DNA of 64,000 nt from JBBRHQ01 sp963738305 (GTDB taxonomy: Bacteria > Actinomycetota > Thermoleophilia > Solirubrobacterales > 70-9): positions 372,001 through 436,000 of the forward strand of contig CAVTVU010000001.1 in NCBI GenBank assembly GCA_963738305.1, given 5' to 3'. Positions 37,845 through 45,895 of this stretch are shown here, piece by piece. Position numbers and translations under genes: made by a program. The notes below the pieces were generated by a model. It worked only from the letters and a program-made list of their open reading frames with translations. It ran no database searches and was not told the origin of the DNA. Position 1 is the first letter of the stretch, and each line of letters opens with the position of its first letter.

Positions 37845-37923
37845 CAGGACGTGCCTCCGATCGATATCTCTGTTGCTCGCGCTCGCGGTCCTCGGACCGG
37901 CTGCGCAGCGAACGATACTCAAA

Positions 37924-37939
37924 TTGACTGGCGAGTCAG
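37924..37939. promoter_or_regulatory. TetR-like operator palindrome, site 4
   Basis: TTGACTGGCGAGTCAG matches site 1 at 13 of 16 positions, and its TGACT...AGTCA arms are symmetric. It lies between the thiolase and the divergent 3-hydroxyacyl-CoA dehydrogenase, so it could control both. Confidence 0.55.
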
Positions 37940-37957
37940 CCAGCCCCGCGCGCCGCC

Positions 37958-38005
37958 CGCGAAACGTGAATAAGACACCACATTGGTGTTCGAGATACGT
38001 CTCGG
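37958..38005. repeat. Dispersed palindromic element, type II stem, copy 2
   Basis: CGCGAAAC (37958-37965) and GTCTCGG form the outer region, and ACACCA (37975-37980), CAT, TGGTGT (37984-37989) the inner stem. Reverse-complemented it matches copy 1 (20793-20846) through AACACCAATGTGGTGTCTTA and onward. The outer parts are shared with the type I elements. Confidence 0.65.
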
Positions 38006-38049
38006 CGGCGGGGGCTCGCGTGGCGTGCGCGCGTGATAGTAAGCGGGCG

Positions 38050-38879
38050 ATGCCGGGCAGCCAGACCTACTCGCGCCCGGCGATCGCCGGCAGCGGCGCG
38101 ATCGCCTGCGGCCTCGCCGCCGCCTCGACCACCACCGCCGCGACCCTGCTCCTCGCCCGCAGCGAGGCCTCGGCCTGGCGCGCCGAGGAGAGCGCCGTCG
38201 CCGCATGCGAGCGGATCGAGGAGGCGGACCCCGAGCGCCTCCAGGTGACGACGGACTTCGGCGACCTCGGCGGATGCGACGTGATCGTCGAGTCGGTGAT
38301 CGAGGACCTCGAGGTCAAGGCCGGGCTGCTCTCCAGGCTCGGGCAGGCCGCCCCCGAGGCCGACCTCGCCACCACGACCTCATCGCTGCCGGTGGGCGAG
38401 ATCGGCGACCGCAGCGGCCACGGCGAGCGGCTTTTCGGCCTGCACGTCTTCAACCCCGTGCCGAAGATGAAGCTGGTCGAGCTCTGCTTCCCGCAGGGTG
38501 TCCGTGCCGGGACCCGCGAGCGCGCCCTCGCCTGGTGCGGGGCACTGGGCAAGACCGCGGTCGAGGTCCCCGATCAGTCGGGCTTCGTCGTCAACCGGCT
38601 GCTCTTCCCCTACCTGTTCGACGCCGTGCGGATGATGGAGCGCACCGGGATGAGCGCCGGCGAGGTCGATTCCTGCATGACCCTCGGCGCGGGGCACCCG
38701 ATGGGGCCGCTGGCGCTGCTCGACTTCGTCGGCCTCGACGTCGCCGAGGCGATCGGCGATGCGCTCTATCTCCGACTCCTCGGAGGCGGCCCACCGGCCC
38801 GCCGGGGCTGCTGGTCGAGATGGTCGGCGAGGGCCGGCTGGGCCGAAAGAGCGGCGCCGGCTTCTACGAGTACGACTGA
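38050..38879 (+). CDS. 3-hydroxyacyl-CoA dehydrogenase (apparent frameshifts)
   Basis: This enzyme oxidises 3-hydroxyacyl-CoA with NAD+. The N-terminal nucleotide site is AIAGSGAIACGLA (residues 11-23). CDVIVESVIEDLEVK and the catalytic-His region RLFGLHVFNPVPKMKLVEL follow, then the C-terminal domain GFVVNRLLFPYLFDAVRMME and GAGHPMGPLALLDFVGLD. Near 38770 and 38800 the frame changes twice (one extra C each), after which LVEMVGEGRLGRKSGAGFYE and the stop follow. Length about 275 residues. It lies divergent to the thiolase with a shared operator. Confidence 0.88.
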
Positions 38880-38943
38880 GCCGGCTCGGAGGACCGGCCC
38901 GCTACCTTGGGTCAGTGATCGCGAGGAGCGCAAGCGAGCCGCG

Positions 38944-39798
38944 GTGATCGGGGTCACCGGAGCCACCGGCGAAGTCGGAGGGCGCCTGGCCCGGCGCCTG
39001 GCCACACGGGGGGTCCCACAGCGCCTGATCGTGCGCGATCGCTCCCGGGCGCCCCATCTGGCCGCCGCCGAGGTCTCTGAGTTCGGCGGCTACGGTGACC
39101 GCGACGGGATGCGACGCGCCTTCCGCGGTCTCGCGGTCCTCTTCCTGGCATCGGCCCGCGAGGCGCCGAACCGGGTCGAGCAGCACCGGGACGCAGTGGA
39201 CGCGGCGGAGAAGGCCGGGGTCGGGCGGATCGTCTACCTCTCCTTCATCGGGGCCGCACCCGACGCCACATTCACCTTCGCGCGCGACCACTTCCATACC
39301 GAGGAGCACATCCGCGCCTCCGGCATTCCCTTCACCTTCTCCCGCCAGAGCATCTACCTCGACTTCGTCCCGAACATGGTCGGGGCGGACGGCGCGATTA
39401 GAGGACCGGCGGGGGACGGCAGGTTCGCGCCGGTCGCGCGCGACGACGTCGCCGACTCGCTGGCGGAGATGGTCACCGGCTCGGGCCACGAGGGCGAGGC
39501 GTACGAGTTGACCGGCCCCACCGCCTTGACCATGGCGGAGGTCGCGGCCGAGATCGGCGCTGCCACAGGCCGCGCCGTCCGCTTCGAGAACGAGAGCCCC
39601 GCGGAGGCGAGGGCCTCGCGGGCCGACCTCGACGCCCCCGACTGGGAGTTGGAGGGCTGGATCTCCACCTACGCCGCGATCGCCGCCGGGGAGCTGGACG
39701 TCGTCACGGAGCACGTCGAGCGCCTCAGCGGCCACCCGCCCGTCGGCGTGGCGGAATTCGTCGCAGCGGGTGGCGACGCGAACGACGACGCCGGCTAG
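38944..39798 (+). CDS. NmrA-family NAD(P)-binding protein
   Basis: This 284-residue protein has the Rossmann motif GVTGATGEVGGRLARRL, followed by the NmrA/atypical short-chain dehydrogenase pattern VFLASAREAPNRVEQHRDAV, GVGRIVYLSFIGAAPDA and EEHIRASGIPFTFSRQSIYL. The active-site Tyr-x3-Lys triad is absent, so it is more likely a binding or redox-sensing protein, or an atypical reductase. The GTG at 38944 starts 64 bp after the previous gene. Confidence 0.82.
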   Translation: MIGVTGATGEVGGRLARRLATRGVPQRLIVRDRSRAPHLAAAEVSEFGGYGDRDGMRRAFRGLAVLFLASAREAPNRVEQHRDAVDAAEKAGVGRIVYLSFIGAAPDATFTFARDHFHTEEHIRASGIPFTFSRQSIYLDFVPNMVGADGAIRGPAGDGRFAPVARDDVADSLAEMVTGSGHEGEAYELTGPTALTMAEVAAEIGAATGRAVRFENESPAEARASRADLDAPDWELEGWISTYAAIAAGELDVVTEHVERLSGHPPVGVAEFVAAGGDANDDAG

Positions 39799-39819
39799 GC
39801 GAAGGCGGGAGCGCCGACG

Positions 39820-40062
39820 CTAGTTGACCGCATCCCGGCGGCGGCCGCTGATGTCCCAGATCACGTCGGCCTCGCTGATGCCCTGGCGGCGCGCCGTCTC
39901 GGCCACCTGGGCCCACGGAAGCTCGGCTTCGGGGAGCTCGTCCCAACGGGCCAGGTCGAGCGCCTCCAGGGCTCCCTGCAGAGCCGGACCGAGATGCTCT
40001 TCGGAGCGCAACAGCGCCCTCAGGACCTCGAGCTGCTTATCACTCAAGCGAACAATCCACAT
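39820..40062 (-). CDS. Small conserved-looking protein
   Basis: This 80-residue soluble protein (MWIVRLSDKQLEVLRALLRS, then AQVAETARRQGISEADVIWD) has a helical pattern and a good GGAGG ribosome binding site 6 nt before the ATG. The family is not recognised. It is convergent with the NmrA gene and co-directional with the CNNM gene upstream. Confidence 0.55.
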   Translation of the reverse strand: MWIVRLSDKQLEVLRALLRSEEHLGPALQGALEALDLARWDELPEAELPWAQVAETARRQGISEADVIWDISGRRRDAVN

Positions 40063-40152
40063 CGAAGTACCTCCAACCCTCCAACGCGCTCGGGTTGGAT
40101 GAGCAAGGTAATCGGGAGCGCGGACGGAACTCGCCCCCCCTCCCCGCCCCGC

Positions 40153-41442
40153 CTACCGCGAGGAGATGCGGACCGCCTCGATCCGGTTCTCGCGGACCGA
40201 CTCGACCCGGATGGTGTATCCGTCGGCGGTGATCTCGTCGCCCCGCTTCGGCAGCCGGCCCAGCTCTCCGAAGACATAGCCGCCGACCGAGTTGTAGGCG
40301 TCGGTGTCGACCGGCAACTCGATCTCGGCGTCCTTGAGGTCGCCGAGCGAGACGTGCCCGCGGACGAACCAGTCGCCGTTGGTCAGCCGGCGCAGGTCCG
40401 CGGCACGGGGGTCGGTCTCGTCCTCGATCTCCCCCACCACCTCCTCGAGGATGTCCTCGACCGTGACCAGGCCGACCGTGCGCCCATACTCGTCGACGAC
40501 GACCGAAAGCGAGGTCCTCTGCCGCTGCAGGTCCTGAAGCAGGTCATCGAGGGGCCGCGTCTCCGGGATGATCAACGCGTCGCGAATCGCCGGCTCAAGG
40601 ACGGCATCGGGGCCGTCGCTCATGTAGATCCGGGCGAGGCTGTTGTTGTGGACGATGCCCTTGACGCGGTCGGGATTCTCGTCCTCGATCACCACCAGCC
40701 GGGTGTGGCCCGATGTCACACAGCGCCGCAGTGCCGTCTCGACGTCGTCGGAGGCGTCAACCGTGACCACGGCGGGGATCGGGGTCATCACCTCGCGTGC
40801 CTGCTGCTCATGCAGGTGGAATACGCCGCCGAGCATCCCCGCCTCTCCCTGGTCGAGCCGGCCGCGCTGGGCGCCGCGGCTGATCAGCAGGCGAAGCTCC
40901 TCCGGCGAGGTCTCGTCCTCTAGGCCGGTGACGTCCACGCGGAAGAGGCGACGGGCGAGGAAGTTCGCAGGGGCGTTGGTGGCGACGATCAACGGGTGCA
41001 GGGCGGTTCGGAAGAACCTCAGCGGCCGCGCCACCCGCAGCATCACGTCCTCGGCCCGGGCGATCGCCAGCATCTTCGGCGACTGCTCCCCGACGATTAC
41101 GTGCAGGAAGGTGACGATGGTGAAGGCGATCGCGATCGAGATCGCCAGGGCCAGCCCGTGCCCCATCACCCCTCCGAACACGGGTACCAGCAGTTCTGCG
41201 ATCGCCGGCTCGCCGAGGAAGCCGATGCCCAGCGAGGCGAGCGTGATCCCGACCTGGCAGGTGGCGACGAACTCGTCGACGTGCTCCATCTGGGTGGCGG
41301 CGACCTTCGCCGAGCGCACGCCCTCCTCGGCGAGCTGGTCAATACGGCTTGGCCGCGAGCGGACGATCGCGAACTCGGCCGCGACGAAGAAGCCGTTGAC
41401 CAGGACGAGCAGCAGTAGGAGGACGAGCAGGACGGCCGTCAC
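40153..41442 (-). CDS. CNNM/CorC-type transporter with CBS domains
   Basis: This 429-residue membrane protein has an N-terminal DUF21/CNNM domain with several hydrophobic segments (LLLLLVLVNGFFVAAEFAIV, ITLASLGIGFLGEPAI, AISIAIAFTIVTFLHVIVGE), a pair of CBS domains (MTPIPAVVTVDASDDVETAL, GRTVGLVTVEDILEEVVGEI) and a C-terminal CorC_HlyC domain (DAYNSVGGYVFGELGRLPK). The family includes magnesium/cobalt efflux proteins. The old name 'hemolysin' is misleading. It is a complete gene with ATG at 41442. Confidence 0.93.
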   Translation of the reverse strand: MTAVLLVLLLLLVLVNGFFVAAEFAIVRSRPSRIDQLAEEGVRSAKVAATQMEHVDEFVATCQVGITLASLGIGFLGEPAIAELLVPVFGGVMGHGLALAISIAIAFTIVTFLHVIVGEQSPKMLAIARAEDVMLRVARPLRFFRTALHPLIVATNAPANFLARRLFRVDVTGLEDETSPEELRLLISRGAQRGRLDQGEAGMLGGVFHLHEQQAREVMTPIPAVVTVDASDDVETALRRCVTSGHTRLVVIEDENPDRVKGIVHNNSLARIYMSDGPDAVLEPAIRDALIIPETRPLDDLLQDLQRQRTSLSVVVDEYGRTVGLVTVEDILEEVVGEIEDETDPRAADLRRLTNGDWFVRGHVSLGDLKDAEIELPVDTDAYNSVGGYVFGELGRLPKRGDEITADGYTIRVESVRENRIEAVRISSR

Positions 41443-41565
41443 CGCTCCGCCTCCGGAAGGCTCGCGCTCATCTGCCTATGTGGCCTCGTACTTCGAGGGC
41501 GGTCGTCTTCGTCGGCCATCTGGGGCCCCGTAAGGATAGACGCCAACCGGGCGGCCGCCGCTCCC

Positions 41566-41841
41566 TCAGAGCGCGTCGATCCGGCCGGCCAGCTCGAAAT
41601 CGGCGGCGGTGAGGCCGCCCTCGGAGTGGGTCGAGATCGTCACGGTGACGCGGTCCCAGGAGATCTCGAGATCGGGGTGGTGATTCATCTCCTCGGCCGG
41701 CGCCAGCAGCGAGTCGACGAAGCCGACCGAGCCGGCGAAGTCGCCGCGCTCGAAGTCCTTGGTGATCGCCTCCCCCTCGCGCTTCCAGCCTGGCATCGAG
41801 GCGAGCCTCTCCCCTATCTCGGAATCTTCGAGAAGTGCCAT
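41566..41841 (-). CDS. 4a-hydroxytetrahydrobiopterin dehydratase (PCD-like)
   Basis: This 91-residue protein matches pterin-4a-carbinolamine dehydratase: PGWKREGEAITKDFERGDF, and the conserved MNHHPDLEISWDRVTVTIST with the catalytic His pair. It recycles tetrahydropterin cofactor or serves in molybdopterin-related roles. No aromatic hydroxylase is adjacent. The ATG at 41841 lies 11 bp from the divergent BtuF-like gene. Confidence 0.9.
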   Translation of the reverse strand: MALLEDSEIGERLASMPGWKREGEAITKDFERGDFAGSVGFVDSLLAPAEEMNHHPDLEISWDRVTVTISTHSEGGLTAADFELAGRIDAL

Positions 41842-41852
41842 ATTGCCCTCCA

Positions 41853-42746
41853 ATGCGTATCGCCAGCCTGGTGCCGTCTGCGACCGAGATGCTATTCGCC
41901 ATCGGCCTCGGCGACAGCGTCGTCGCCGTCACCCACGAATGCGACTACCCGGAGGCGGCCGCCTCACTCCCGCGGCTCACCCGCACCGTGGTCCCGGCAG
42001 GCCTCGGTGCCCGCGAGATCGACGAAACCGTCAAGGGGATCGTCGGTGAGGGCGGGCCGCTGTATGAGCTCGACGGCACCCGCCTCGCCGCCCTCGCCCC
42101 TGACCTGATCGTCGCCCAACAGGTGTGCGACGTCTGCGCCGTCTCCTACGAGGACGTGCTCGAGATTGCGGCGAAGATGCCGGGACGCCCGCGCGTGCTG
42201 AGCCAGGACCCGGCGAGCCTGCGCGACGTGCTGGAGGACGTCACACGACTGGGCGATGCGACGGGACGCGGCGCGAGCGCGGCGCTGCTGCGGAAGGAGC
42301 TGGAACAGCGCTTGGGGTTGGTCCGCGATGCGGTGACCGGGCGTTCTCGGCCGAGGGTCTTGGCGCTCGAGTGGCTCGACCCGCCCTTCGTCGGCGGCCA
42401 CTGGATACCGGAGATGATCGAAACGGCCGGCGGTATCGATGTAATCGGCATGGCCGGCGAGAAGTCGGCTGAGCTGAGTTGGGAGCGGCTCTGCGCCTGC
42501 GGGGCCGAGGACGTCGTCGTGATGCCGTGCGGGTACTACCTGCCCGAATCAGAGAGTCAGGCCGAAGAGCACCTGGCGGAGCTGCGCCTGCTTGGCGCCG
42601 AGCGTGCTTGGGCAGTGGACGCCGCCGCCTCCTTCTCGCGGCCCGGCCCGCGCCTGATCGACGGGGTCGAGCTGCTCGCCCACCTGCTTCATCCCGGCGC
42701 GCTCGCCGCGCCCAAGGGAGTCAGATCGGCGCCGCTGCCGATCTGA
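41853..42746 (+). CDS. BtuF-like periplasmic-binding-fold protein
   Basis: This 297-residue protein has the TroA/BtuF-like binding fold: MRIASLVPSATEMLFAIGLG, VVAVTHECDYPEA, ALAPDLIVAQQVCDVCAVSY, and GGHWIPEMIETAGG. The family carries cobalamin or iron-siderophores to ABC transporters. There is no signal peptide or lipobox and no transporter gene nearby, so a cytoplasmic or orphan role is possible. The start codon is ATG at 41853. It runs up to the convergent rhomboid gene with 6 bp between stops. Confidence 0.85.
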   Translation: MRIASLVPSATEMLFAIGLGDSVVAVTHECDYPEAAASLPRLTRTVVPAGLGAREIDETVKGIVGEGGPLYELDGTRLAALAPDLIVAQQVCDVCAVSYEDVLEIAAKMPGRPRVLSQDPASLRDVLEDVTRLGDATGRGASAALLRKELEQRLGLVRDAVTGRSRPRVLALEWLDPPFVGGHWIPEMIETAGGIDVIGMAGEKSAELSWERLCACGAEDVVVMPCGYYLPESESQAEEHLAELRLLGAERAWAVDAAASFSRPGPRLIDGVELLAHLLHPGALAAPKGVRSAPLPI

Positions 42747-42752
42747 CCGCGC

Positions 42753-43577
42753 TCAGGCGACCGCGATCGAGCCGAGAACCGCTGCGACGCCGATTGCAGC
42801 CATCGCCACCAGCTCGACTCGGAGGTGGTTGCGTCCGAGCCTCCCCCGCTCGCCGGCGATTATCGCCAGCGCCGCGAGGGCGCCTCCGGCGGCGCCGAAG
42901 AGGTGGCCGCCGATGCTGATCCCGGGGTAGCCGAAGGTGAACGCGAAGTTGATCAGCAGGAGGATCCCGAGCTGCGCGGCGACCCCTTCGAGGCGTCGGC
43001 CGCGGGCGACGACGAAGGCCGCAGCGAAGATCCCGAAGATCGCACCCGACGCCCCGGCCGTGAGTCCGTCGGGCGTGAGCAGCAACGCGCCGAAAGACCC
43101 CGCCAGGAGCGCAGCGAAATAGATGAAGACGAAGCGGAGCGTGCCGATCCCCGGCTCGAGCAGGCGGCCGATGATGAAAAGCGCGTACATATTGAAGGCG
43201 ATGTGGAGGATGCTGTAGTGGAGGAAACCCGCGGTCACGAGCCTGTAGAGCTGTCCGTCGGCGACCGGCGGGGCGATCAGACCGAAGTGGACGATCACCG
43301 GGTTGGACTGGCCGATCGCGAACCCGCCGCCACCCCTCAGCAGTTCGTAGAGATAGGCGACGACGTTGACCGCGATCAAGACATAGGTCGCATTGAGCGC
43401 CCGCGAGCCCTCGAAGGCGGCCGCACCGGACTTCACCCTGGTCGTCTGCCGGGAGCACTCCGGGCATCGCATGCCGACCGGCGAGGGCGTCATGCAGTCA
43501 GGGCAGATCGGCCGCTCGCAGTTCGAGCAGCGGACGCCGGTCTCGCGGTCGGGATGGCGGTAGCAGGTGTCGGCCAT
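42753..43577 (-). CDS. Rhomboid-family intramembrane serine protease
   Basis: This 274-residue protein has an N-terminal B-box-like zinc-binding region (CYRHPDRETGVRCSNCERPI, with CPDC and CPEC), followed by a rhomboid domain. The catalytic Ser177 is in GASGAIFG, His225 in GGHLFGA, and the conserved HIAFNMYALFIIG is intact. Six or seven hydrophobic segments are present. It lies 56 bp after an ECF sigma/anti-sigma pair on the same strand, an arrangement that may matter for anti-sigma cleavage. Confidence 0.93.
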   Translation of the reverse strand: MADTCYRHPDRETGVRCSNCERPICPDCMTPSPVGMRCPECSRQTTRVKSGAAAFEGSRALNATYVLIAVNVVAYLYELLRGGGGFAIGQSNPVIVHFGLIAPPVADGQLYRLVTAGFLHYSILHIAFNMYALFIIGRLLEPGIGTLRFVFIYFAALLAGSFGALLLTPDGLTAGASGAIFGIFAAAFVVARGRRLEGVAAQLGILLLINFAFTFGYPGISIGGHLFGAAGGALAALAIIAGERGRLGRNHLRVELVAMAAIGVAAVLGSIAVA

Positions 43578-43633
43578 GGGCGCAGCAGCCTAGAACAGTG
43601 ATCCCGTGGCCGCGGGTGGTCGGCGAACCTGGG

Positions 43634-44317
43634 TCAGCTCACGCCGACGGCCACCAGCGGCGCCGAGGTCGGCTGGGCGCTGCCGCCGCGCGGCTCGACC
43701 GTGACCAGCACCCGCTGAGCACCGTCCAGGTGCCTCGGAATGCCGGCGCTGGCGGTGCCGTTCCCCTGCGGCGCGAAGAGAGAGGACGGCCTCATCCGCC
43801 CGTCCCGCTGGACCCACGCCTGGTAGACCTCGCTCGCCGGAAGCTGGCGCAGACCGGTCAGCTCCAGCATGCCGGAGTCCCCGGTGCGCTTCAGGGTCGC
43901 CTGCACCGCGCTTCCCGGGGCCGAGCGGGAGGTGACCGTCCGCGCGCCACCGCCACCGGCGTCGTAGGCGATCAGGCCGACCGCGACGATCAGCGCCACC
44001 GCGGCCAGACCCATCGCCGGACGCAGCCACAGGCCGCCGAACCGCCGCCGTCGCTCGGCGCCCGCGGCGGGCTGCGGCCGGCCCGCCTCCGCCTCCACCG
44101 TCTCCATCAGGGCGCTGCGCAGGCTCGCCGGCGGCTCCAGTCGCGCCGCCGACTCCCCCAGCGAGGTAACCGCCGGAGCCAGCCAGCGAAGGTCGCGGCG
44201 GCACTCTTCGCAGCCAGCCAGGTGCCGCTCCAGCTCGGCCGACTCCTCCGGCTCCAGGGCGCCGATCGCGTAGGCGGCGACCTCCTCCCGCCAGCGCTCG
44301 TGGGAATCGGCGCTCAT
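43634..44317 (-). CDS. Anti-sigma factor, RskA-like with zinc finger
   Basis: This 227-residue protein has the zf-HC2 domain with H32-x3-C36-x2-C39 (HLAGCEEC), one membrane segment (MGLAAVALIVAVGLIAY, about residues 101-117) and an extracytoplasmic RskA-like domain (LKRTGDSGMLELTGLRQLPA, YQAWVQRDGRMRPSSLF). It should bind and hold its partner sigma factor at the membrane. It overlaps the sigma gene by 4 bp (ATGA), so the two are made in coupled amounts. Confidence 0.92.
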   Translation of the reverse strand: MSADSHERWREEVAAYAIGALEPEESAELERHLAGCEECRRDLRWLAPAVTSLGESAARLEPPASLRSALMETVEAEAGRPQPAAGAERRRRFGGLWLRPAMGLAAVALIVAVGLIAYDAGGGGARTVTSRSAPGSAVQATLKRTGDSGMLELTGLRQLPASEVYQAWVQRDGRMRPSSLFAPQGNGTASAGIPRHLDGAQRVLVTVEPRGGSAQPTSAPLVAVGVS

Positions 44318-44895
44318 CCGAGTCCCTCCGCCATCTGCATGCGGATCTTCTCCATCCCCAATCGCATCCTCCCCTTGACCGTACCCAGCGGCATCCCCAG
44401 CATCTCGGCGATCTCCGAGTGACTGAAGCCGCCGAAGAAGGCGAGGTGGATCACCTTCGACTGGTCGCTGGGGAGGTCCTGCAACGCTCCCCGGACCTCG
44501 GCGGCCTCGTCGCGCCGCACGACCTCCTCCTCGGTCAGCTCCCCGGAGGGGCGCTGCTCGAGCGCCGCCTCGTCGTCGAGGTCGAGCTTCGGCGCCTTGC
44601 CGGTGTCACGGCGCAGGGCGTCGATCGCCCGGTTGCGGACGATCCCCAAGGTCCAGGCGCGGAGGCTGCCGCGGCTCGGGTCGAAGCGCGCGCCGCTTCG
44701 CCAGATCGAGATGAACGCCTCCTGTGTGACGTCCTCGGCGGCCTGGCGCGAGCCGACGATGCGGTAGGCGAGCGAGTAGGCGGCGCCGCCGTGACGGTCG
44801 TAGAGGACGCCGAACGCATCGGCATCGCGATCGGCGATCAGCGGCATCAGCTCCTCGTCGGCGAGGCGCTCGGCCTTTACCCGGGTCATGGCCAT
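44314..44895 (-). CDS. ECF sigma factor (SigK-like)
   Basis: This 193-residue protein has region 2 (AFGVLYDRHGGAAYSLAYRI, EDVTQEAFISIWRSG) and region 4 (VIHLAFFGGFSHSEIAEMLG, GTVKGRMRLGMEKIR) and no region 1 or 3. This is the ECF layout. With the overlapping RskA anti-sigma gene it resembles the SigK-RskA systems of actinobacteria, which answer envelope stress. Start ATG at 44895 or 44889. Confidence 0.93.
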   Translation of the reverse strand: MAMTRVKAERLADEELMPLIADRDADAFGVLYDRHGGAAYSLAYRIVGSRQAAEDVTQEAFISIWRSGARFDPSRGSLRAWTLGIVRNRAIDALRRDTGKAPKLDLDDEAALEQRPSGELTEEEVVRRDEAAEVRGALQDLPSDQSKVIHLAFFGGFSHSEIAEMLGMPLGTVKGRMRLGMEKIRMQMAEGLG

Positions 44896-45044
44896 TCTTG
44901 ATTGAGGCTACGCGCCGCCCGGCGTCATGGATCACTCGTTCCCTGCACTATCGCCGATGCACCCGTCCGCCTCGCAGGCGAAGATCCTGGCAGCCGCGGC
45001 ACGTGAGCAGTCCATCCGAATCGGCACAGCGAGAGGAGATCGAA

Positions 45045-45467
45045 TTGCAAGGTGCAAGCCCGGCCCGGCTCTACGCGACGCTCGTCGGCGGCGTCCTCGT
45101 GGTCGCCGGGATCATCGGCTTCTTCTACAGCTCGAGCTTCGGCTCGCCGGGGGCCGTGGACGACGTATTCGGGATCCTCGACGTGAACGGCTGGCACAAC
45201 CTCGTCCACATCCTCACCGGCGCGATCGGTCTGCTTGTCGCCGGCTATGCGGCCCGCGGCTACGCGCTGGGGCTCGGCTTCGTCTACATCGTGATAGCGA
45301 TCTGGGGATTCATCATCGGCGGCGGCGAGAGCATCCTCGGCTTCATCCCGGTCAACACCGCCGACAACTTCCTGCACCTGATCCTCGGCCTGCTCGGGAT
45401 CGGCGCCGGGCTCACGACGCCGAAGACAGGGTCCGGCCCGGCGCCGCCACCGGCGCCGGCGACCTAG
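45045..45467 (+). CDS. DUF4383-family membrane protein
   Basis: This 140-residue protein has four hydrophobic segments: LVGGVLVVAGIIGFFYSSSF, LTGAIGLLVAGYAARG, LGFVYIVIAIWGFIIGGG and FLHLILGLLGIGAGL, separated by short loops with the conserved NGWHNLVH. This is the DUF4383 pattern, of unknown function. The start is TTG at 45045, with a good GAGAGGAG upstream. Its 3' end overlaps that of the convergent TM gene by 4 bp. Confidence 0.78.
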   Translation: MQGASPARLYATLVGGVLVVAGIIGFFYSSSFGSPGAVDDVFGILDVNGWHNLVHILTGAIGLLVAGYAARGYALGLGFVYIVIAIWGFIIGGGESILGFIPVNTADNFLHLILGLLGIGAGLTTPKTGSGPAPPPAPAT

Positions 45468-45895
45468 CGGCCGGAACGGAGTCCGGAGCGGAACTGGCCG
45501 GCGACGTTGCGCAGGCCGCCGGTCTGCTGGCGGCCGCGGCGACGGGCCTCGAAGAGGACGAGGGCGCCGGTCGCGATCCCGCCGGCGGCGACCGCGACCA
45601 CCGGCCGTACCCAGTTGCGGGGCTCGCGCAGCGCCCGCAGCTCGCTCTCGGACAGCTCGTCAGCCCAGTCGGAGAGCTCATCGGCCGCCGCCTGCGTGAC
45701 CGCGGCCAGAGTGCTCTCGACCCGCTGCGATAGGCGCTCGGGCGGCTCCATCGGGCGCAGCGCGTCGCTCAGCAGCGCTTCGACGTCCAGGCCCGACGCC
45801 GCCTCCTCCGCTCCGCTTCCGGGGGCATAACTGCCCGGCACGTCCTCGGCTCCGCGTCCGGGCGTGGCGGGGTTTGTGGAGGGATCGTCAGTCAT
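45464..45895 (-). CDS. Single-pass membrane protein co-translated with an ECF sigma factor
   Basis: This 143-residue protein has an acidic, probably disordered N-terminus, an amphipathic helical region (MEPPERLSQRVESTLAAVTQ and onward, LSDWADELSESELRALREP), one membrane segment (PVVAVAAGGIATGALVLFEA) and an Arg-rich C-tail. It has no H-x3-C-x2-C zinc finger. It starts within the last 8 bp of the sigma gene upstream, the position normally held by an anti-sigma factor. Confidence 0.7.
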   Translation of the reverse strand: MTDDPSTNPATPGRGAEDVPGSYAPGSGAEEAASGLDVEALLSDALRPMEPPERLSQRVESTLAAVTQAAADELSDWADELSESELRALREPRNWVRPVVAVAAGGIATGALVLFEARRRGRQQTGGLRNVAGQFRSGLRSGR

